Shown here: piece after piece, positions 17,553 through 26,798 of the stretch
Layout: each line of letters begins with the position of its first letter
How positions within the stretch are numbered: the first letter of the stretch is position 1
From: JAQWRV01 sp045564915
GTDB lineage: Bacteria > Pseudomonadota > Alphaproteobacteria > Rhodospirillales > Rhodospirillaceae
Length of the DNA stretch: 64,000 bases
Direction of reading: 5' to 3'
Assembly (NCBI GenBank): GCA_045564915.1
Contig: JBJLGL010000011.1
Location: 1 to 64,000, forward strand
The notes under the pieces: model-generated
Database searches by the model: none
What the model was told of the DNA's origin: nothing
Seen by the model: the letters and a program-made list of their open reading frames with translations, nothing else
Program-made: the position numbers and the translations under genes

Positions 17553-19142
17553 ATGAACCGCATGTTTTATAAATTGATAAACATTACAATCTTTCTCTTT
17601 GTGGCAATGGCTAACACCCATGGCGTTGCTGAGTCTGTAATTCACCGGGGCAACAGAGGAGAGCCAGACACCCTTGACCCTCATAAAACAGTTAATGGCT
17701 GGGAAGCTAGTATAGCAATGGAACTGTTCACTGGGCTAACTGCTTTTGGACCAGCAGGGCAGATCCTGCCAGCTATGGCTAAAGAGTGGAGTGTCTCTGA
17801 CGATGGACTGACCTATACGTGGCATTTAAGGGACGGACTCAAGTGGTCTGATGGAGAGGCGTTTACGGCGGCAGACTTTGTGTATTCATTCCGTCGTTTG
17901 TTTGATCCTGTAACGGCGTCTTCATTTGCTTCGTTATTGTATCCCATCAAAGGCAGCCGGGCTGTTAATACGGGCGCTACATCACCTATGAATCTGGCCG
18001 TAACTGCTCACGATGATCTTACCTTGGTAATGGAGCTTGAGCATCCCACACCTTATTTGCCACAAATTCTTATTCACCGGGGTTTACCAGTCCCGCGGCA
18101 CGTCGTTGAAAAAATAGGACAGCGCTGGTCCCACCCGCGCACGTTTGTCGGGAATGGAGCATTCACTTTGGCCGAATGGGTCCCTCAAACACACGTTCGA
18201 CTGAATGCTAACCCTCTTTTTTTTGAGGCTCCGGCTGTAGCACTTGATGCGTTATATTTTCACCCTACAGAGAATCTATCTACCGCAATTGATCGGTTTC
18301 GCGCAGGCGAGATTGATATTGTCCCGTCTGTTCCGCATGATAGGCTTGTATGGATTAAAGATAATATGCCCACCTCCTTGCGGGTTAACCCGTCCCTTGG
18401 TGTAGAATATCTCGCATTTAATGTGAAACGTACCCCTTTCGGCGACTCTAATATTCGCCGGGCTCTGTCTATGGCGATTGATCGCGATATTCTGGTGGGT
18501 CGTTTTCTTAAAGGCGGGGAAGTTGGAGCCTACTCCATTGTTCATCCAGGGGTTATGGGTGGGCTAGGTCCGTATCGGCCGGAATTTCTTGCGCCAGAAA
18601 GTGAAGTCCGTTTGTCTCAGGCGCTAGCACTGCTAAATCAGGCGGGCTACAGCGAATCAAACCCACTTTCTATCGAGCTGCGTTTTAATAATCAGGACAT
18701 TGTTTCAGCGACTATGGAAGTAGTTTCGAGGATGTGGAGTCGTCTTCCTGTTAAAATCGACCTACTAAAGTCTGACACCCCCACGCTTTACGCAGATACC
18801 CGCAGCGGCAATTTCGATATTGCCCGCGCGGCTTGGTATCCAGAAGCTGTAGATCCGTCTACTTATCTGTTTCTATTGAAATCAACGTCCGGTCCCATGA
18901 ATCAGTCTGGATATGCCGATGGTGACTTCGACGCGTTACTGGACCGTGCTGACCGTGAGGTTGATCCAAACAAGCGCCTCATATTTTATCGCCATGCTGA
19001 AGAACACATCGGGGAGGAACAGCCTATTATGCCGTTATTTTATTATGCCTTTCGTATGTTGGTGGCAACCAAAGTCCAAGGCTGGCAAGATCACAATCGC
19101 AACACCCACCCAGGCCGTTACCTGTCTATAAAACGTAACTAA
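17553..19142 (+). CDS. oligopeptide-type solute-binding protein (OppA-like, SBP family 5)
   Basis: 529 aa from ATG 17553; an upstream TTG at 17505 in the same frame is less likely because it would put a charged 16-residue extension before the signal peptide. Signal sequence FYKLINITIFLFVAMANTHGVA. OppA-like marks: GNRGEPDTLDPHKTVNGWEASIAMELFTGL, AMAKEWSVSDDGLTYTWHLRDGLKWSDGE, FTAADFVYSFRRLFDP. It is closer to classical OppA/MppA than the divergent pair. Such proteins bind short peptides, including murein peptides. No Opp permease genes are adjacent, so it must borrow a remote transporter or act as a sensor. Confidence 0.88.
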   Translation: MNRMFYKLINITIFLFVAMANTHGVAESVIHRGNRGEPDTLDPHKTVNGWEASIAMELFTGLTAFGPAGQILPAMAKEWSVSDDGLTYTWHLRDGLKWSDGEAFTAADFVYSFRRLFDPVTASSFASLLYPIKGSRAVNTGATSPMNLAVTAHDDLTLVMELEHPTPYLPQILIHRGLPVPRHVVEKIGQRWSHPRTFVGNGAFTLAEWVPQTHVRLNANPLFFEAPAVALDALYFHPTENLSTAIDRFRAGEIDIVPSVPHDRLVWIKDNMPTSLRVNPSLGVEYLAFNVKRTPFGDSNIRRALSMAIDRDILVGRFLKGGEVGAYSIVHPGVMGGLGPYRPEFLAPESEVRLSQALALLNQAGYSESNPLSIELRFNNQDIVSATMEVVSRMWSRLPVKIDLLKSDTPTLYADTRSGNFDIARAAWYPEAVDPSTYLFLLKSTSGPMNQSGYADGDFDALLDRADREVDPNKRLIFYRHAEEHIGEEQPIMPLFYYAFRMLVATKVQGWQDHNRNTHPGRYLSIKRN

Positions 19143-19312
19143 ATATTATTTATTAGAGGTGACTCTTACATCCATGTCTCAGATGCTCGCTACAATGTAA
19201 GCGCACTGCACGCTATCGCTGAAAGAAAAAAAGCGCGCTGACTCATCCTATTGCGTTTAACTGCCACTGTATTCTCCCGGCAAGAAAACATTTAACAGGG
19301 TTCGATGCTGGA

Positions 19313-20125
19313 TTAGTGACTAGAACGTCCAGATGTGGCTTTCAAATAGTCACGCACCCGTTTGGCATTGGCGCCGACATCTCCAAATCCTACGCGGGAT
19401 TTTGACCGAATATCCAGCTCATAGGCCATAGGTTGCGCCTCAATGCGAATAACAATATCGTCAACAAAACCAAACCATGCCGTCGTGTCATAAGCCTCGA
19501 TACGGCCTAAAGTGGGGCTGGAAGAGACAAGTGTCCAGCCCATTTTATTGACTCCATCCATCGCCTTCTCAAATACGGCGTCGTAGTTGGTGCCATTGAA
19601 CCGTAGTGGCTGGATATCAGGATAATGCTCTTTCTGCTCTGCAACTACATCAACCTCAAGCCCAAAACCTTTTATCACCGGCACAAACTCAGGAGGGTTA
19701 GCGGCCTTACTCGCCACACGCAGAGGTACAATGTCGATAAAGGCCGGAGGATTCTCGAAATCAGTAGTTACTTCATGGATTGGGGGCGCGCCACGACTAA
19801 ATTGACTGTAGGGGACAAAAAATACAGCAATAGCTATAATCACGCCTATAGAGCCGGTAGGTGCATTTGTAATAAAATCACGTTTGTAAGCTATAACGCT
19901 GAGAGTGATCCCACCCAAGCATGCTAGGACTCCTAGCCCAAGCCCCCAAGTTACGGAAATCTGCAGCACACTGAAAGCTTGTTGCAAACCCATAACTCCA
20001 GCTTGATAGAATTGGCCGGATAACGCAGCGCATAGGGCCGCAAGAGCAACAATCGCCAGCCCAAGCGTGCCAACACGAACAGCATTCTTTTCCGCAAAGT
20101 CTTCTACTTTTCGAGATGCTTCCAT
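19313..20125 (-). CDS. membrane protein with DUF1499 domain
   Basis: 270 aa from ATG 20125. I chose this over a GTG ten codons upstream because an ACGGGGGATA ribosome-binding site sits about 8 bases before it. Four probable transmembrane segments occupy the first 120 residues (TLGLAIVALAALCAAL; WGLGLGVLACLGGITLSVIAY; SIGVIIAIAVFFVPY). The remainder is a DUF1499 domain: PPAFIDIVPLRV, MGWTLVSSSPTLGRIEAYDTTAWFGFVDDIVIRI, ELDIRSKSRVGFGDVGANAKRVRDYL. DUF1499 proteins have no settled function. It is in the same orientation as, and 123 bases downstream of, the coxM-like gene. Confidence 0.8.
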   Translation of the reverse strand: MEASRKVEDFAEKNAVRVGTLGLAIVALAALCAALSGQFYQAGVMGLQQAFSVLQISVTWGLGLGVLACLGGITLSVIAYKRDFITNAPTGSIGVIIAIAVFFVPYSQFSRGAPPIHEVTTDFENPPAFIDIVPLRVASKAANPPEFVPVIKGFGLEVDVVAEQKEHYPDIQPLRFNGTNYDAVFEKAMDGVNKMGWTLVSSSPTLGRIEAYDTTAWFGFVDDIVIRIEAQPMAYELDIRSKSRVGFGDVGANAKRVRDYLKATSGRSSH

Positions 20126-20248
20126 CACAGTATCCCCCGTTTTGGATGTGCGCACATAAAGTAATGTTATCCTTTAGGAAGGTTATTACTAACCAGTAGT
20201 TCATCTATGAGACAAATTTTATTTATCCCACGAGCCCACCTAAATTAC

Positions 20249-21043
20249 TCAGTTGCAGTCGCTGACGGCACGGCCAACCATCACACCTATCAAATGGGCC
20301 CGATATTCGGCCGAGGCATGAAGGTCGGCATTTAGACTATCTTGGCTAACAGTGATTTCTTTTATGACTTCTGCGTTGAAGTTTGTGGTCAGAGCTTTTT
20401 CCATCTCTATAATTCTGAATACGGTGGGGCCAGCGCCGGTAATTGCAACCCTAACTAGGTCATTAGTCTTGGCGATAAATGCCCCTACTATTGCATAACG
20501 TGATGCCGGATTAGGAAATTTTTTATAAGCAGCTTTATCGGGAATCGGAAACACCACCTTGGTTATGATTTCTCCATCTTCCAAGGCTGTCTCGAACATG
20601 CCTGTGAAAAAGTCATCGGCTGGGATGGCACGATTATTCGTATGTATTGTGGCATTCAGGCCCAGGACAGCGCCAGGATAATCCGCAGCCGGATCATTGT
20701 TCGCAATTGACCCCCCAAGGGTGCCGCGGTTGCGTACTTGTGGGTCACCGATCAAATTAGCTAAAGCGGCCAACGCTGGAATAGACTCTTGGACCTTGAT
20801 TGAAGCTGCTACGTCAGCATGCGGCGTCATGGCGCCAATGGAAACAAAGCCGCTCTCAACAGTAACACCCTTTAGAGATGCAATATCTTGAAGATCTATG
20901 ACGTCTGATGGCATAGCGAGGCGCTGCTTTAGGGTAGGGATTAGAGTCATTCCACCCGCCATATATGTAGCGTCATCAGCGGATCCAAACAGTGTCTTAG
21001 CGTCATCAACTGATGAGGCCTTCTTGTATTCAAATGCGTACAT
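20249..21043 (-). CDS. coxM: molybdenum-hydroxylase FAD subunit (CoxM-like)
   Basis: 264 aa. The medium, FAD-binding subunit of the xanthine dehydrogenase/CO dehydrogenase family. It shows the two FAD-pyrophosphate motifs AGGMTL (residues 29-34) and TLGGS (108-112) plus IGAMTPHADVA, and the C-terminal CO_deh_flav_C segment (FPNPASRYAIVGAFIA). It would pass electrons from the [2Fe-2S] subunit to FAD. The start codon overlaps the stop of the small-subunit gene by one base. The molybdopterin-binding large subunit that normally completes the trimer is not in the window, so the substrate (CO, purine, aldehyde or other) cannot be told. The symbol marks family resemblance only. Confidence 0.85.
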   Translation of the reverse strand: MYAFEYKKASSVDDAKTLFGSADDATYMAGGMTLIPTLKQRLAMPSDVIDLQDIASLKGVTVESGFVSIGAMTPHADVAASIKVQESIPALAALANLIGDPQVRNRGTLGGSIANNDPAADYPGAVLGLNATIHTNNRAIPADDFFTGMFETALEDGEIITKVVFPIPDKAAYKKFPNPASRYAIVGAFIAKTNDLVRVAITGAGPTVFRIIEMEKALTTNFNAEVIKEITVSQDSLNADLHASAEYRAHLIGVMVGRAVSDCN

Positions 21044-21522
21044 CAGGCGCCTTCCTGCATAGCTCTAGACCCAGCAGCGATAGATTTCACGATTCCGTGA
21101 TAACCTGTACAGCGACACAGGTTACCTTCTAGCTCTTCGCGAATAATTTTTTCATCTAACTCTTCATGTTTGTGGCGTTCGACCATAGCCAGCGCAGACA
21201 TAATCATACCTGGCGTACAGAAACCACATTGTAAACCGTGGTTTTCGCGAAAAGCTTCTTGCATAGGATGAAGAGTTCCATCTGGCTCGGCTATGCCTTC
21301 AATAGTTACTATGTCCTGCTCATCGGCCTGAACTGCAAGCATAGTACAGGCTTTGACTGATCGGCCATTCATATGAATAGTACAGGCTCCGCATTGGCTG
21401 GTATCACAGCCCACGTGTGTACCAGTAAGGCCCAGCTGATAACGGATGAACTCGACAAGCAGTGTCCGAGACTCAACTTCGCCCGTTTCTTGTTTACCGT
21501 TAACGGTTGCCGTAATTTTCAT
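21043..21522 (-). CDS. coxS: molybdenum-hydroxylase [2Fe-2S] small subunit (CoxS-like)
   Basis: 159 aa. All eight cluster cysteines are present: a plant-ferredoxin type set at Cys39, Cys44, Cys47 and Cys59, and the helical domain set at Cys99, Cys102, Cys136 and Cys138 (CGFCTPGMIMS and CRCTGY). Length and motif order are those of CoxS/XdhC-type small subunits. It relays electrons from the molybdenum site to the FAD subunit encoded immediately downstream. The gene is intact, so the absence of a large-subunit gene next to it is not explained by decay here. Confidence 0.92.
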   Translation of the reverse strand: MKITATVNGKQETGEVESRTLLVEFIRYQLGLTGTHVGCDTSQCGACTIHMNGRSVKACTMLAVQADEQDIVTIEGIAEPDGTLHPMQEAFRENHGLQCGFCTPGMIMSALAMVERHKHEELDEKIIREELEGNLCRCTGYHGIVKSIAAGSRAMQEGA

Positions 21523-21555
21523 TTTTCAAAAGCCTGTAATAATTGTTTTTTCTGA

Positions 21556-22206
21556 TCAACCGAGAATAAGCCAAATAACGCCAAGCGCGAAGAGTCCACT
21601 TACTATTAATAACCAAATTCCAGCTGAAATCGACTGAAAGTCGTTTAAGGGGTCTCGTTTGTTTTTAGGGGTTGAAGTTGCAGTCTGCGTGTCTAAAGAG
21701 GCCAAAGTTGATGATTCTAGGGCGTGAGAACCTTGTAATTCCTGCTTTGTTTGGCCGGCCCCGGCTATTTTAGCTATCTCAAGGCTGAATGTTGAAAAAA
21801 ACTGATCCGCCATTTTTTTGGCAGCGGCGTCAATTAAACGGCTTCCAATCTGGGCTAACTTTCCACCCACTCTGGCATCTACTTCATAGTAAAGAGCCGT
21901 TCCTCGGCCATCATCCTCTAGTTTAACCTTAGCTCCCCCTTTTGCGAAGCCTGCTGCACCACCCTTGCCCTCACCGGAGATAGTGTATCCATTGGGGGGG
22001 TTGAGTTCTGACAAACTGACTGTGCCAGTGAACTTTGCTTTGACTGGCCCCACTTTTGCGTAGACAGTTGCTTCAAGCTCTGTCTCCGAATGCTTTGTGA
22101 TCAATTCACACCCGGGAATACTGGCCTTTAGAATTTCAATATCATTCAAGCCTGCCCAAACGATTTCCCTTGGTGCTGGAATGGCGTAAGAACCACGCAT
22201 GTTCAT
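21556..22206 (-). CDS. coxG: CoxG-type SRPBCC protein with C-terminal membrane anchor
   Basis: 216 aa. The N-terminal 150 residues match the CO dehydrogenase subunit G (SRPBCC) family: GSYAIPAPREIVWAGLNDIEILKASIPGCE, TVYAKVGPVKAKFTGTVSL, then GKLAQIGSRLIDAAAKKMADQFF. A polar linker leads to one C-terminal transmembrane segment (IWLLIVSGLFALGVIWLIL), as in CoxG, which anchors CO dehydrogenase to the membrane. It is first of a three-gene unit (coxG-coxS-coxM order) with 33 bases before coxS. Its presence suggests a membrane-associated molybdoenzyme. Confidence 0.85.
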   Translation of the reverse strand: MNMRGSYAIPAPREIVWAGLNDIEILKASIPGCELITKHSETELEATVYAKVGPVKAKFTGTVSLSELNPPNGYTISGEGKGGAAGFAKGGAKVKLEDDGRGTALYYEVDARVGGKLAQIGSRLIDAAAKKMADQFFSTFSLEIAKIAGAGQTKQELQGSHALESSTLASLDTQTATSTPKNKRDPLNDFQSISAGIWLLIVSGLFALGVIWLILG

Positions 22207-22301
22207 CTCTGCTGTCTCCTGCTCTCATCTCTGCATAGGGTTTGCCTTGCGGCGACCTAAATTGCAACCACTCCAATATCCTGTCCCCGTGTAGTCTTTT
22301 T

Positions 22302-24074
22302 CTAATGTTTGTGGGCAGTGCCAGTGTTAACTGGCAAACGTATATCATCTACCAAGTCTTGTACGGCCCTAGGTGGAGCAGCGGTAGCCCGAGAGACGAG
22401 GGCAGCGACGCAAAAGTTTGTTAACGCACCAATAAAACCGATGCCTTCAGGCGATATACCTAGCAGCCAATACTCTGATGTATTCAATTCAGGTGCCATA
22501 AACTTGAAATAAACGATGTAGCTGAAGGTAAAGACCAAACCTACTACCATTCCCGCAATAGCACCTTCCTTGTTCATGCGTTTTGAAAACACACCCATCA
22601 ATATCGCAGGAAACAAGGACGCAGCAGCCAGACCAAAAGCAAAAGCCACTACCTGAGCGACAAAAGCTGGCGGATAAATACCGAATAGTCCGGCCAAGGC
22701 CAGTGAGGCGGCTATAGCAATCCGTGCGCACAGAAGCTCCTGTTTTTCACTAAGGTTGGGGGAGAAGGTTTTTTTCAATAAGTCATGAGAAACAGCAGCT
22801 GAAATGACCAATAATAATCCAGCAGCCGTAGAAAGTGCGGCAGCTAAACCACCGGCAGCAACTAATGCAATAACCCAATCGGGTAAGTCAGCAATTTCTG
22901 GATTAGCCAACACTATGATATCCCGATCGACATATACCTCGTTACCGTTTTTTGTTGCGGGATTGACTAGTATACGCTCTCCCTCAGCACCCCGCGTTCC
23001 ACTAAAGGACGGAGCTCCATAGAAGGGAGCCCCAGCGCGGTATTGAAGTCTGCCATCTTCGTTTTTGTCACGCCAGGCTATGAGTCCAATGTCTTCCCAA
23101 TTCTGGAACCATTCTGGTGTTGTTGCATAAGGCTGTTCATTTAGTGATTCAATGAAGTTTAAACGCGCGAATACGGCCACAGCGGGAGCTGTCGTATACA
23201 AGATCGCAATAAAAACTAGAGCCCACCCTGCTGATCGCCGAGCGTCAGAAACTTTGGGGACGGTAAAGAACCTCACTAGCACATGGGGCAGGCCCGCCGT
23301 TCCGATCATCAAGGCGGCAGTAATAGCGATGACATCGATAGTCGATTTCTGGCCAGCTGTATAAGCGGCAAATCCTAGGTCAATCAAAACACTGTCTAGC
23401 GTGCTTAGCACAGCACGGCCTGATCCATCAGCCATGGTTCCCCCAAACCCAAGCTGGGGGATGGGAGAGCCAGACAGCATAATTGATATAAAGATTGCAG
23501 GGACCATATAGGCAAAAATCAGTACGCAATACTGAGCTGCCTGGGTATAGGTGATGCCTTTCATGCCGCCTAAGACAGCATAGATAAAAACAATTCCCAT
23601 CCCGATCAAAACACCGTTTGTAATATCTACCTCTAAGAATCGCGAGAATACGATACCAACGCCACGCATTTGTCCGGCAATGTAAGTAAAAGAAATGAAT
23701 ATCAAGCAAATTACTGCAACAACTCGTGCTGCTTTTGAATAATAGCGCTCCCCAATGAAGTCAGGCACAGTAAATTGACCAAACTTACGCAGGTAGGGTG
23801 CGAGCAAAAGGGCGAGAAGAACGTAACCACCAGTCCATCCCAGAAGGTATACAGAACCGTCGCGCCCCATGAATGCAATAATTCCTGCCATGGAAATAAA
23901 GGAGGCAGCACTCATCCAGTCTGCCGCTGTAGCCATACCGTTAACAATCGGATTGACACCGCCACTCGCTATATAGAAATCGCCTGTAGATTTTGCACGA
24001 GCCCATATTGCTATAAAAATATAAAGCCCGAATGTTAGCCCAACGAAGGTGTAGGTCATGGCTTGCACACTCAT
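22302..24074 (-). CDS. sodium:solute symporter (acetate/organic-acid permease type)
   Basis: 590 aa with about 13 transmembrane segments. Sodium:solute symporter family, in the subgroup (VC2705/ActP-like) that is always paired with a DUF4212 small subunit. Marks include IANGMATAADWMSAASFISMAG-like sequence near residue 45 (VNGMATAADWMSAAS), GWTGGYVLLALLLAPYLRKFGQFTVPDF and AGGLAAALSTAAGLLLVISAAVSHDL. An insertion of about 80 residues at roughly 310-390 with a calcium-loop-like DKNEDGRLQY lies between helices. The ATG overlaps the upstream DUF4212 stop by four bases (ATGA). Likely imports acetate, lactate or a similar carboxylate with sodium. Confidence 0.88.
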   Translation of the reverse strand: MSVQAMTYTFVGLTFGLYIFIAIWARAKSTGDFYIASGGVNPIVNGMATAADWMSAASFISMAGIIAFMGRDGSVYLLGWTGGYVLLALLLAPYLRKFGQFTVPDFIGERYYSKAARVVAVICLIFISFTYIAGQMRGVGIVFSRFLEVDITNGVLIGMGIVFIYAVLGGMKGITYTQAAQYCVLIFAYMVPAIFISIMLSGSPIPQLGFGGTMADGSGRAVLSTLDSVLIDLGFAAYTAGQKSTIDVIAITAALMIGTAGLPHVLVRFFTVPKVSDARRSAGWALVFIAILYTTAPAVAVFARLNFIESLNEQPYATTPEWFQNWEDIGLIAWRDKNEDGRLQYRAGAPFYGAPSFSGTRGAEGERILVNPATKNGNEVYVDRDIIVLANPEIADLPDWVIALVAAGGLAAALSTAAGLLLVISAAVSHDLLKKTFSPNLSEKQELLCARIAIAASLALAGLFGIYPPAFVAQVVAFAFGLAAASLFPAILMGVFSKRMNKEGAIAGMVVGLVFTFSYIVYFKFMAPELNTSEYWLLGISPEGIGFIGALTNFCVAALVSRATAAPPRAVQDLVDDIRLPVNTGTAHKH

Positions 24075-24463
24075 GACATGTCTTCCGATTTATTCTTTAG
24101 TGTTTTTTCGGGTTTGCATTCACCATCGTCTAGCCCAAATTTCTTATCTATTTGGTGCATACGAAAAACATAGGCAAAAATAAGAACGACAAATACGTAG
24201 ATGGCACCTTGCTGGGCAAACCAAAACCCCATAGGAAAGCCAAGGACTGTGAATGAATCCAGAGTGTCAGCAAGAATAATGCCAAAACCGAATGAGGTAA
24301 CAAACCAAATCGCTAGCAACCAACCTAATAAGTGAAGATTAGCACGCCAATATTCATTTAAGGCTGATTTTCGGGACACCTCTTCATTAAGTGCTTCCTG
24401 TTTGGTTGAGATGATCCGGTCATCATGGTGATATCCGGTATGGGTATCATCCTCTTTTGCCAT
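24071..24463 (-). CDS. DUF4212 small subunit of the sodium:solute symporter
   Basis: 130 aa. Two transmembrane segments (NLHLLGWLLAIWFVTSFGFGIIL; MGFWFAQQGAIYVFVVLIFAYVFRM) with the family's WRANLHLL and PMGFWFAQQG sequences. This family (TIGR03647-type putative solute symporter small subunit) is encoded immediately before a large SSS permease, as here, with a four-base overlap. The N-terminal 40 residues are polar and cytoplasmic. The 251 bases upstream are AT-rich and should hold the promoter; no clear operator seen. Confidence 0.9.
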   Translation of the reverse strand: MAKEDDTHTGYHHDDRIISTKQEALNEEVSRKSALNEYWRANLHLLGWLLAIWFVTSFGFGIILADTLDSFTVLGFPMGFWFAQQGAIYVFVVLIFAYVFRMHQIDKKFGLDDGECKPEKTLKNKSEDMS

Positions 24464-24714
24464 GATTTACTTACCCTTTAGTTGTTTGGCGGCTACATTT
24501 TAATCGCAATCTTTAGGTGACAAGCTAACGCTATATTGTCTAAAGCAAAAGCCTCTGGTGTTCTGTCTCATTTTGAATCTTTATAGGAAAAAGATTTTTT
24601 GACGTTTATTATATTTTCTAAAGAATCTCCATTTTCATATTAGCCGAGCTATTTTGCATAACACGTTCATTAGTTCTATCCAGATATTCAATTTAGAAAT
24701 ACTTCTAGTTTTAT

Positions 24715-25968
24715 TCAGTCAATGCGACCCTTACGGATTGCTGATTTACCGAACTTCGTTCGCACTGAGTCTACTGCGGTCTCAATATCTTTTATTCTCC
24801 CAAGGTCTTCATTCAAGAGATCGGGTATATCTGCAAAAGTAGAATCATTTAGGCCCGCTGTACCAATACCTATAAGGCGAAAAGGTCCACGCTTATGCTC
24901 TTTTTGCAAAATAGGTTGGGTAGTCCGAAATAAAACCTCAGCTAATTGTGTGGGTATTCTGAGTGTGGTCGTGCGCGTATATGTTCGAAAAGCTGACGTC
25001 TTTAGCTTTAGCGTTACGATACTACTAGAGACGCACTTTTCTTTGAGACGGTCGGACACTTCTTCGCACATTAGCCACAATCGTTTTACTAAGATATCCA
25101 TCTCGTAAATATCTTTCTCAAAGGTTCTTTCTGTTGAAATGCTCTTTGCTACCTGTCCAGGTCTGACCTGTCTTAGATCTTGTCCATAGCTCAGTTGGCC
25201 CAGCTGGCGGCCAGTATCGCCATAGAGCCTTTCTAAGTCTTCCACCGACCGAGTCTGCAGATCACCGATGAAGAAAAACCCATCAGCTTGCAGGCGGGTG
25301 GAAAGAGCTGGGCCAACACCCGGAATAGCGCCTATGGATTGTTTACGCAGAAAGGGTACCGCATCTTGCTGGCCAATCAGTGCGAATCCACGGGGTTTGT
25401 CTAATTCAGACGCCATTTTTGCTAACAATTTATTGTAGCTAAGTCCTATAGACACCGTAATTCCTATCTTAGTCTCTATCTGTCTGGCAATGGTTGCCAA
25501 TGTTGTAGCAGGGGGCCCACCATGAAGACGCTCTGTCCCGGCCAAATCAAGGAAGGCTTCATCCACAGACACAGGCTCTACCAGGGGTGTTGCTGTTTTA
25601 AGAATAGTCCTTATCTCGTGGCTTACTTCTCGGTACTTAGACATGTTTGGGCGCATGACGACAGCATCGGGGCAGAGCTTGAGCGCCTTATACATGGGCA
25701 TTGCTGATCTTGGACCGAATTGGCGGGCGATGTAGCATGCGGTAGAAACGACACCACGTCTATCACCGCCAATTAGCAAAGGCTTATCTTTAAGAGCCGG
25801 GTTGTCTCGTTTCTCAATCGCAGCGTAGAATGCATCACAATCCAGATGAGCAATGCACAGGTGGGCTAATTCCTCATGGGCAACCAGCCTGCCAGAGCCA
25901 CATTGGCTACAGTGCGTCACACCGTTTCCAGAAAGTGCTGAACAATCTCTACAGAGATTTTTGCCCAT
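24715..25968 (-). CDS. dinB: DNA polymerase IV with N-terminal zinc knuckle
   Basis: 417 aa from ATG 25968. Y-family translesion polymerase: catalytic Asp43 in HLDCDAFYAAIE, Asp136-Glu137 in SVDEAFLDL, and the SIGLSYNKLLAKMASELDKP finger segment, then the helix-hairpin-helix GAIPGVGPALSTRLQADG and the little-finger domain. Before the palm is a CxxC...CxxC pair (Cys6, Cys9, Cys20, Cys23), an N-terminal zinc-binding extension seen in many alphaproteobacterial DinB proteins. It copies across damaged bases in the cytoplasm. Single gene, no umuD-like partner nearby, and no LexA-type box that I can recognise upstream. Confidence 0.93.
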   Translation of the reverse strand: MGKNLCRDCSALSGNGVTHCSQCGSGRLVAHEELAHLCIAHLDCDAFYAAIEKRDNPALKDKPLLIGGDRRGVVSTACYIARQFGPRSAMPMYKALKLCPDAVVMRPNMSKYREVSHEIRTILKTATPLVEPVSVDEAFLDLAGTERLHGGPPATTLATIARQIETKIGITVSIGLSYNKLLAKMASELDKPRGFALIGQQDAVPFLRKQSIGAIPGVGPALSTRLQADGFFFIGDLQTRSVEDLERLYGDTGRQLGQLSYGQDLRQVRPGQVAKSISTERTFEKDIYEMDILVKRLWLMCEEVSDRLKEKCVSSSIVTLKLKTSAFRTYTRTTTLRIPTQLAEVLFRTTQPILQKEHKRGPFRLIGIGTAGLNDSTFADIPDLLNEDLGRIKDIETAVDSVRTKFGKSAIRKGRID

Positions 25969-26074
25969 TATACGGCCCTATCCGAATTGGATTATTTACT
26001 GCCAATCTTTGGGTCACCCTAGGGTTTCCTGTTGACGTACCCAAAAACAAGCTTCAAACCCATTACTGAATATC

Positions 26075-26776
26075 ATGAAACAGTCGTCTCCGTCCTCACA
26101 TGTTGTTCCCCTGACCCGTGAAAGCCTCATCGCTGACGCAGTGCGGCGATCTATAAAAGAGGCCAATCCGCAAGCATATGTCTGGAGTGATCAAGAGCTG
26201 AATGAATCGCTGGATAGTACCTTGGGTGAAGCACCTAATCGCCGGCATATCTGGGTTTTTGGTTACGGTTCATTGCTTTGGAATCCCCTCATTGACATAG
26301 TTGCCCGGAAACCCGGTGTAGTATACGGATACCGCCGGCGCTTTTGTATGATAGCGCCGACTGGTCGAGGAACCCCTCAAAACCCTGGTTTAATTCTTGC
26401 GCTTGATGCCGGCGGCAGTTGTCAGGGTATTATACTCAAGGTTAACCCAAATAATGTTAGGTCTGAACTGGAGTTGATGTGGCGCAGAGAAATGGTGGTT
26501 GGGTCCTACAGGCCACGTTGGGTCACAGTAAGAACCGAAGAGGGGCATAAGGTAGCGCTCACCTTTGTTATGAATCGGAAACATCAGTCCTATCGGGGTA
26601 AATTGCCAATACAAAAGATAGCCCGAACCCTAGCCTCGGCATCTGGTGTGCTGGGGAGCAATGCGGATTATTTATTCGATACACTGGCTTGTCTTCATAA
26701 GCTAGGTCTCGATGATAAAAGCCTGAATGATTTGGCGAGGCGCGTTAGATTAATTCAAAATAAGAAAAAGTTATGA
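26075..26776 (+). CDS. chaC: ChaC-type gamma-glutamylcyclotransferase
   Basis: 233 aa. The substrate-binding motif VFGYGSLLWNP is at residues 61-71, and the catalytic Glu139 sits in WRREMVVGSYRPRWV, both diagnostic of the ChaC group. These enzymes split glutathione to 5-oxoproline and Cys-Gly in the cytoplasm. It is divergent from dinB and 22 bases upstream of an ABC exporter in the same direction. A periplasmic-type gamma-glutamyltransferase is encoded about 6 kb away, so both routes of glutathione breakdown are represented in this window. Confidence 0.92.
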   Translation: MKQSSPSSHVVPLTRESLIADAVRRSIKEANPQAYVWSDQELNESLDSTLGEAPNRRHIWVFGYGSLLWNPLIDIVARKPGVVYGYRRRFCMIAPTGRGTPQNPGLILALDAGGSCQGIILKVNPNNVRSELELMWRREMVVGSYRPRWVTVRTEEGHKVALTFVMNRKHQSYRGKLPIQKIARTLASASGVLGSNADYLFDTLACLHKLGLDDKSLNDLARRVRLIQNKKKL

Positions 26777-26798
26777 CCAAAAGCCTACGGAACCATAT

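Noticed and set aside
24576..24596. Hairpin AATCTTT...AAAGATT followed by Ts as a terminator
   Set aside because: The stem is almost all A-T, and no gene on the plus strand ends before it.
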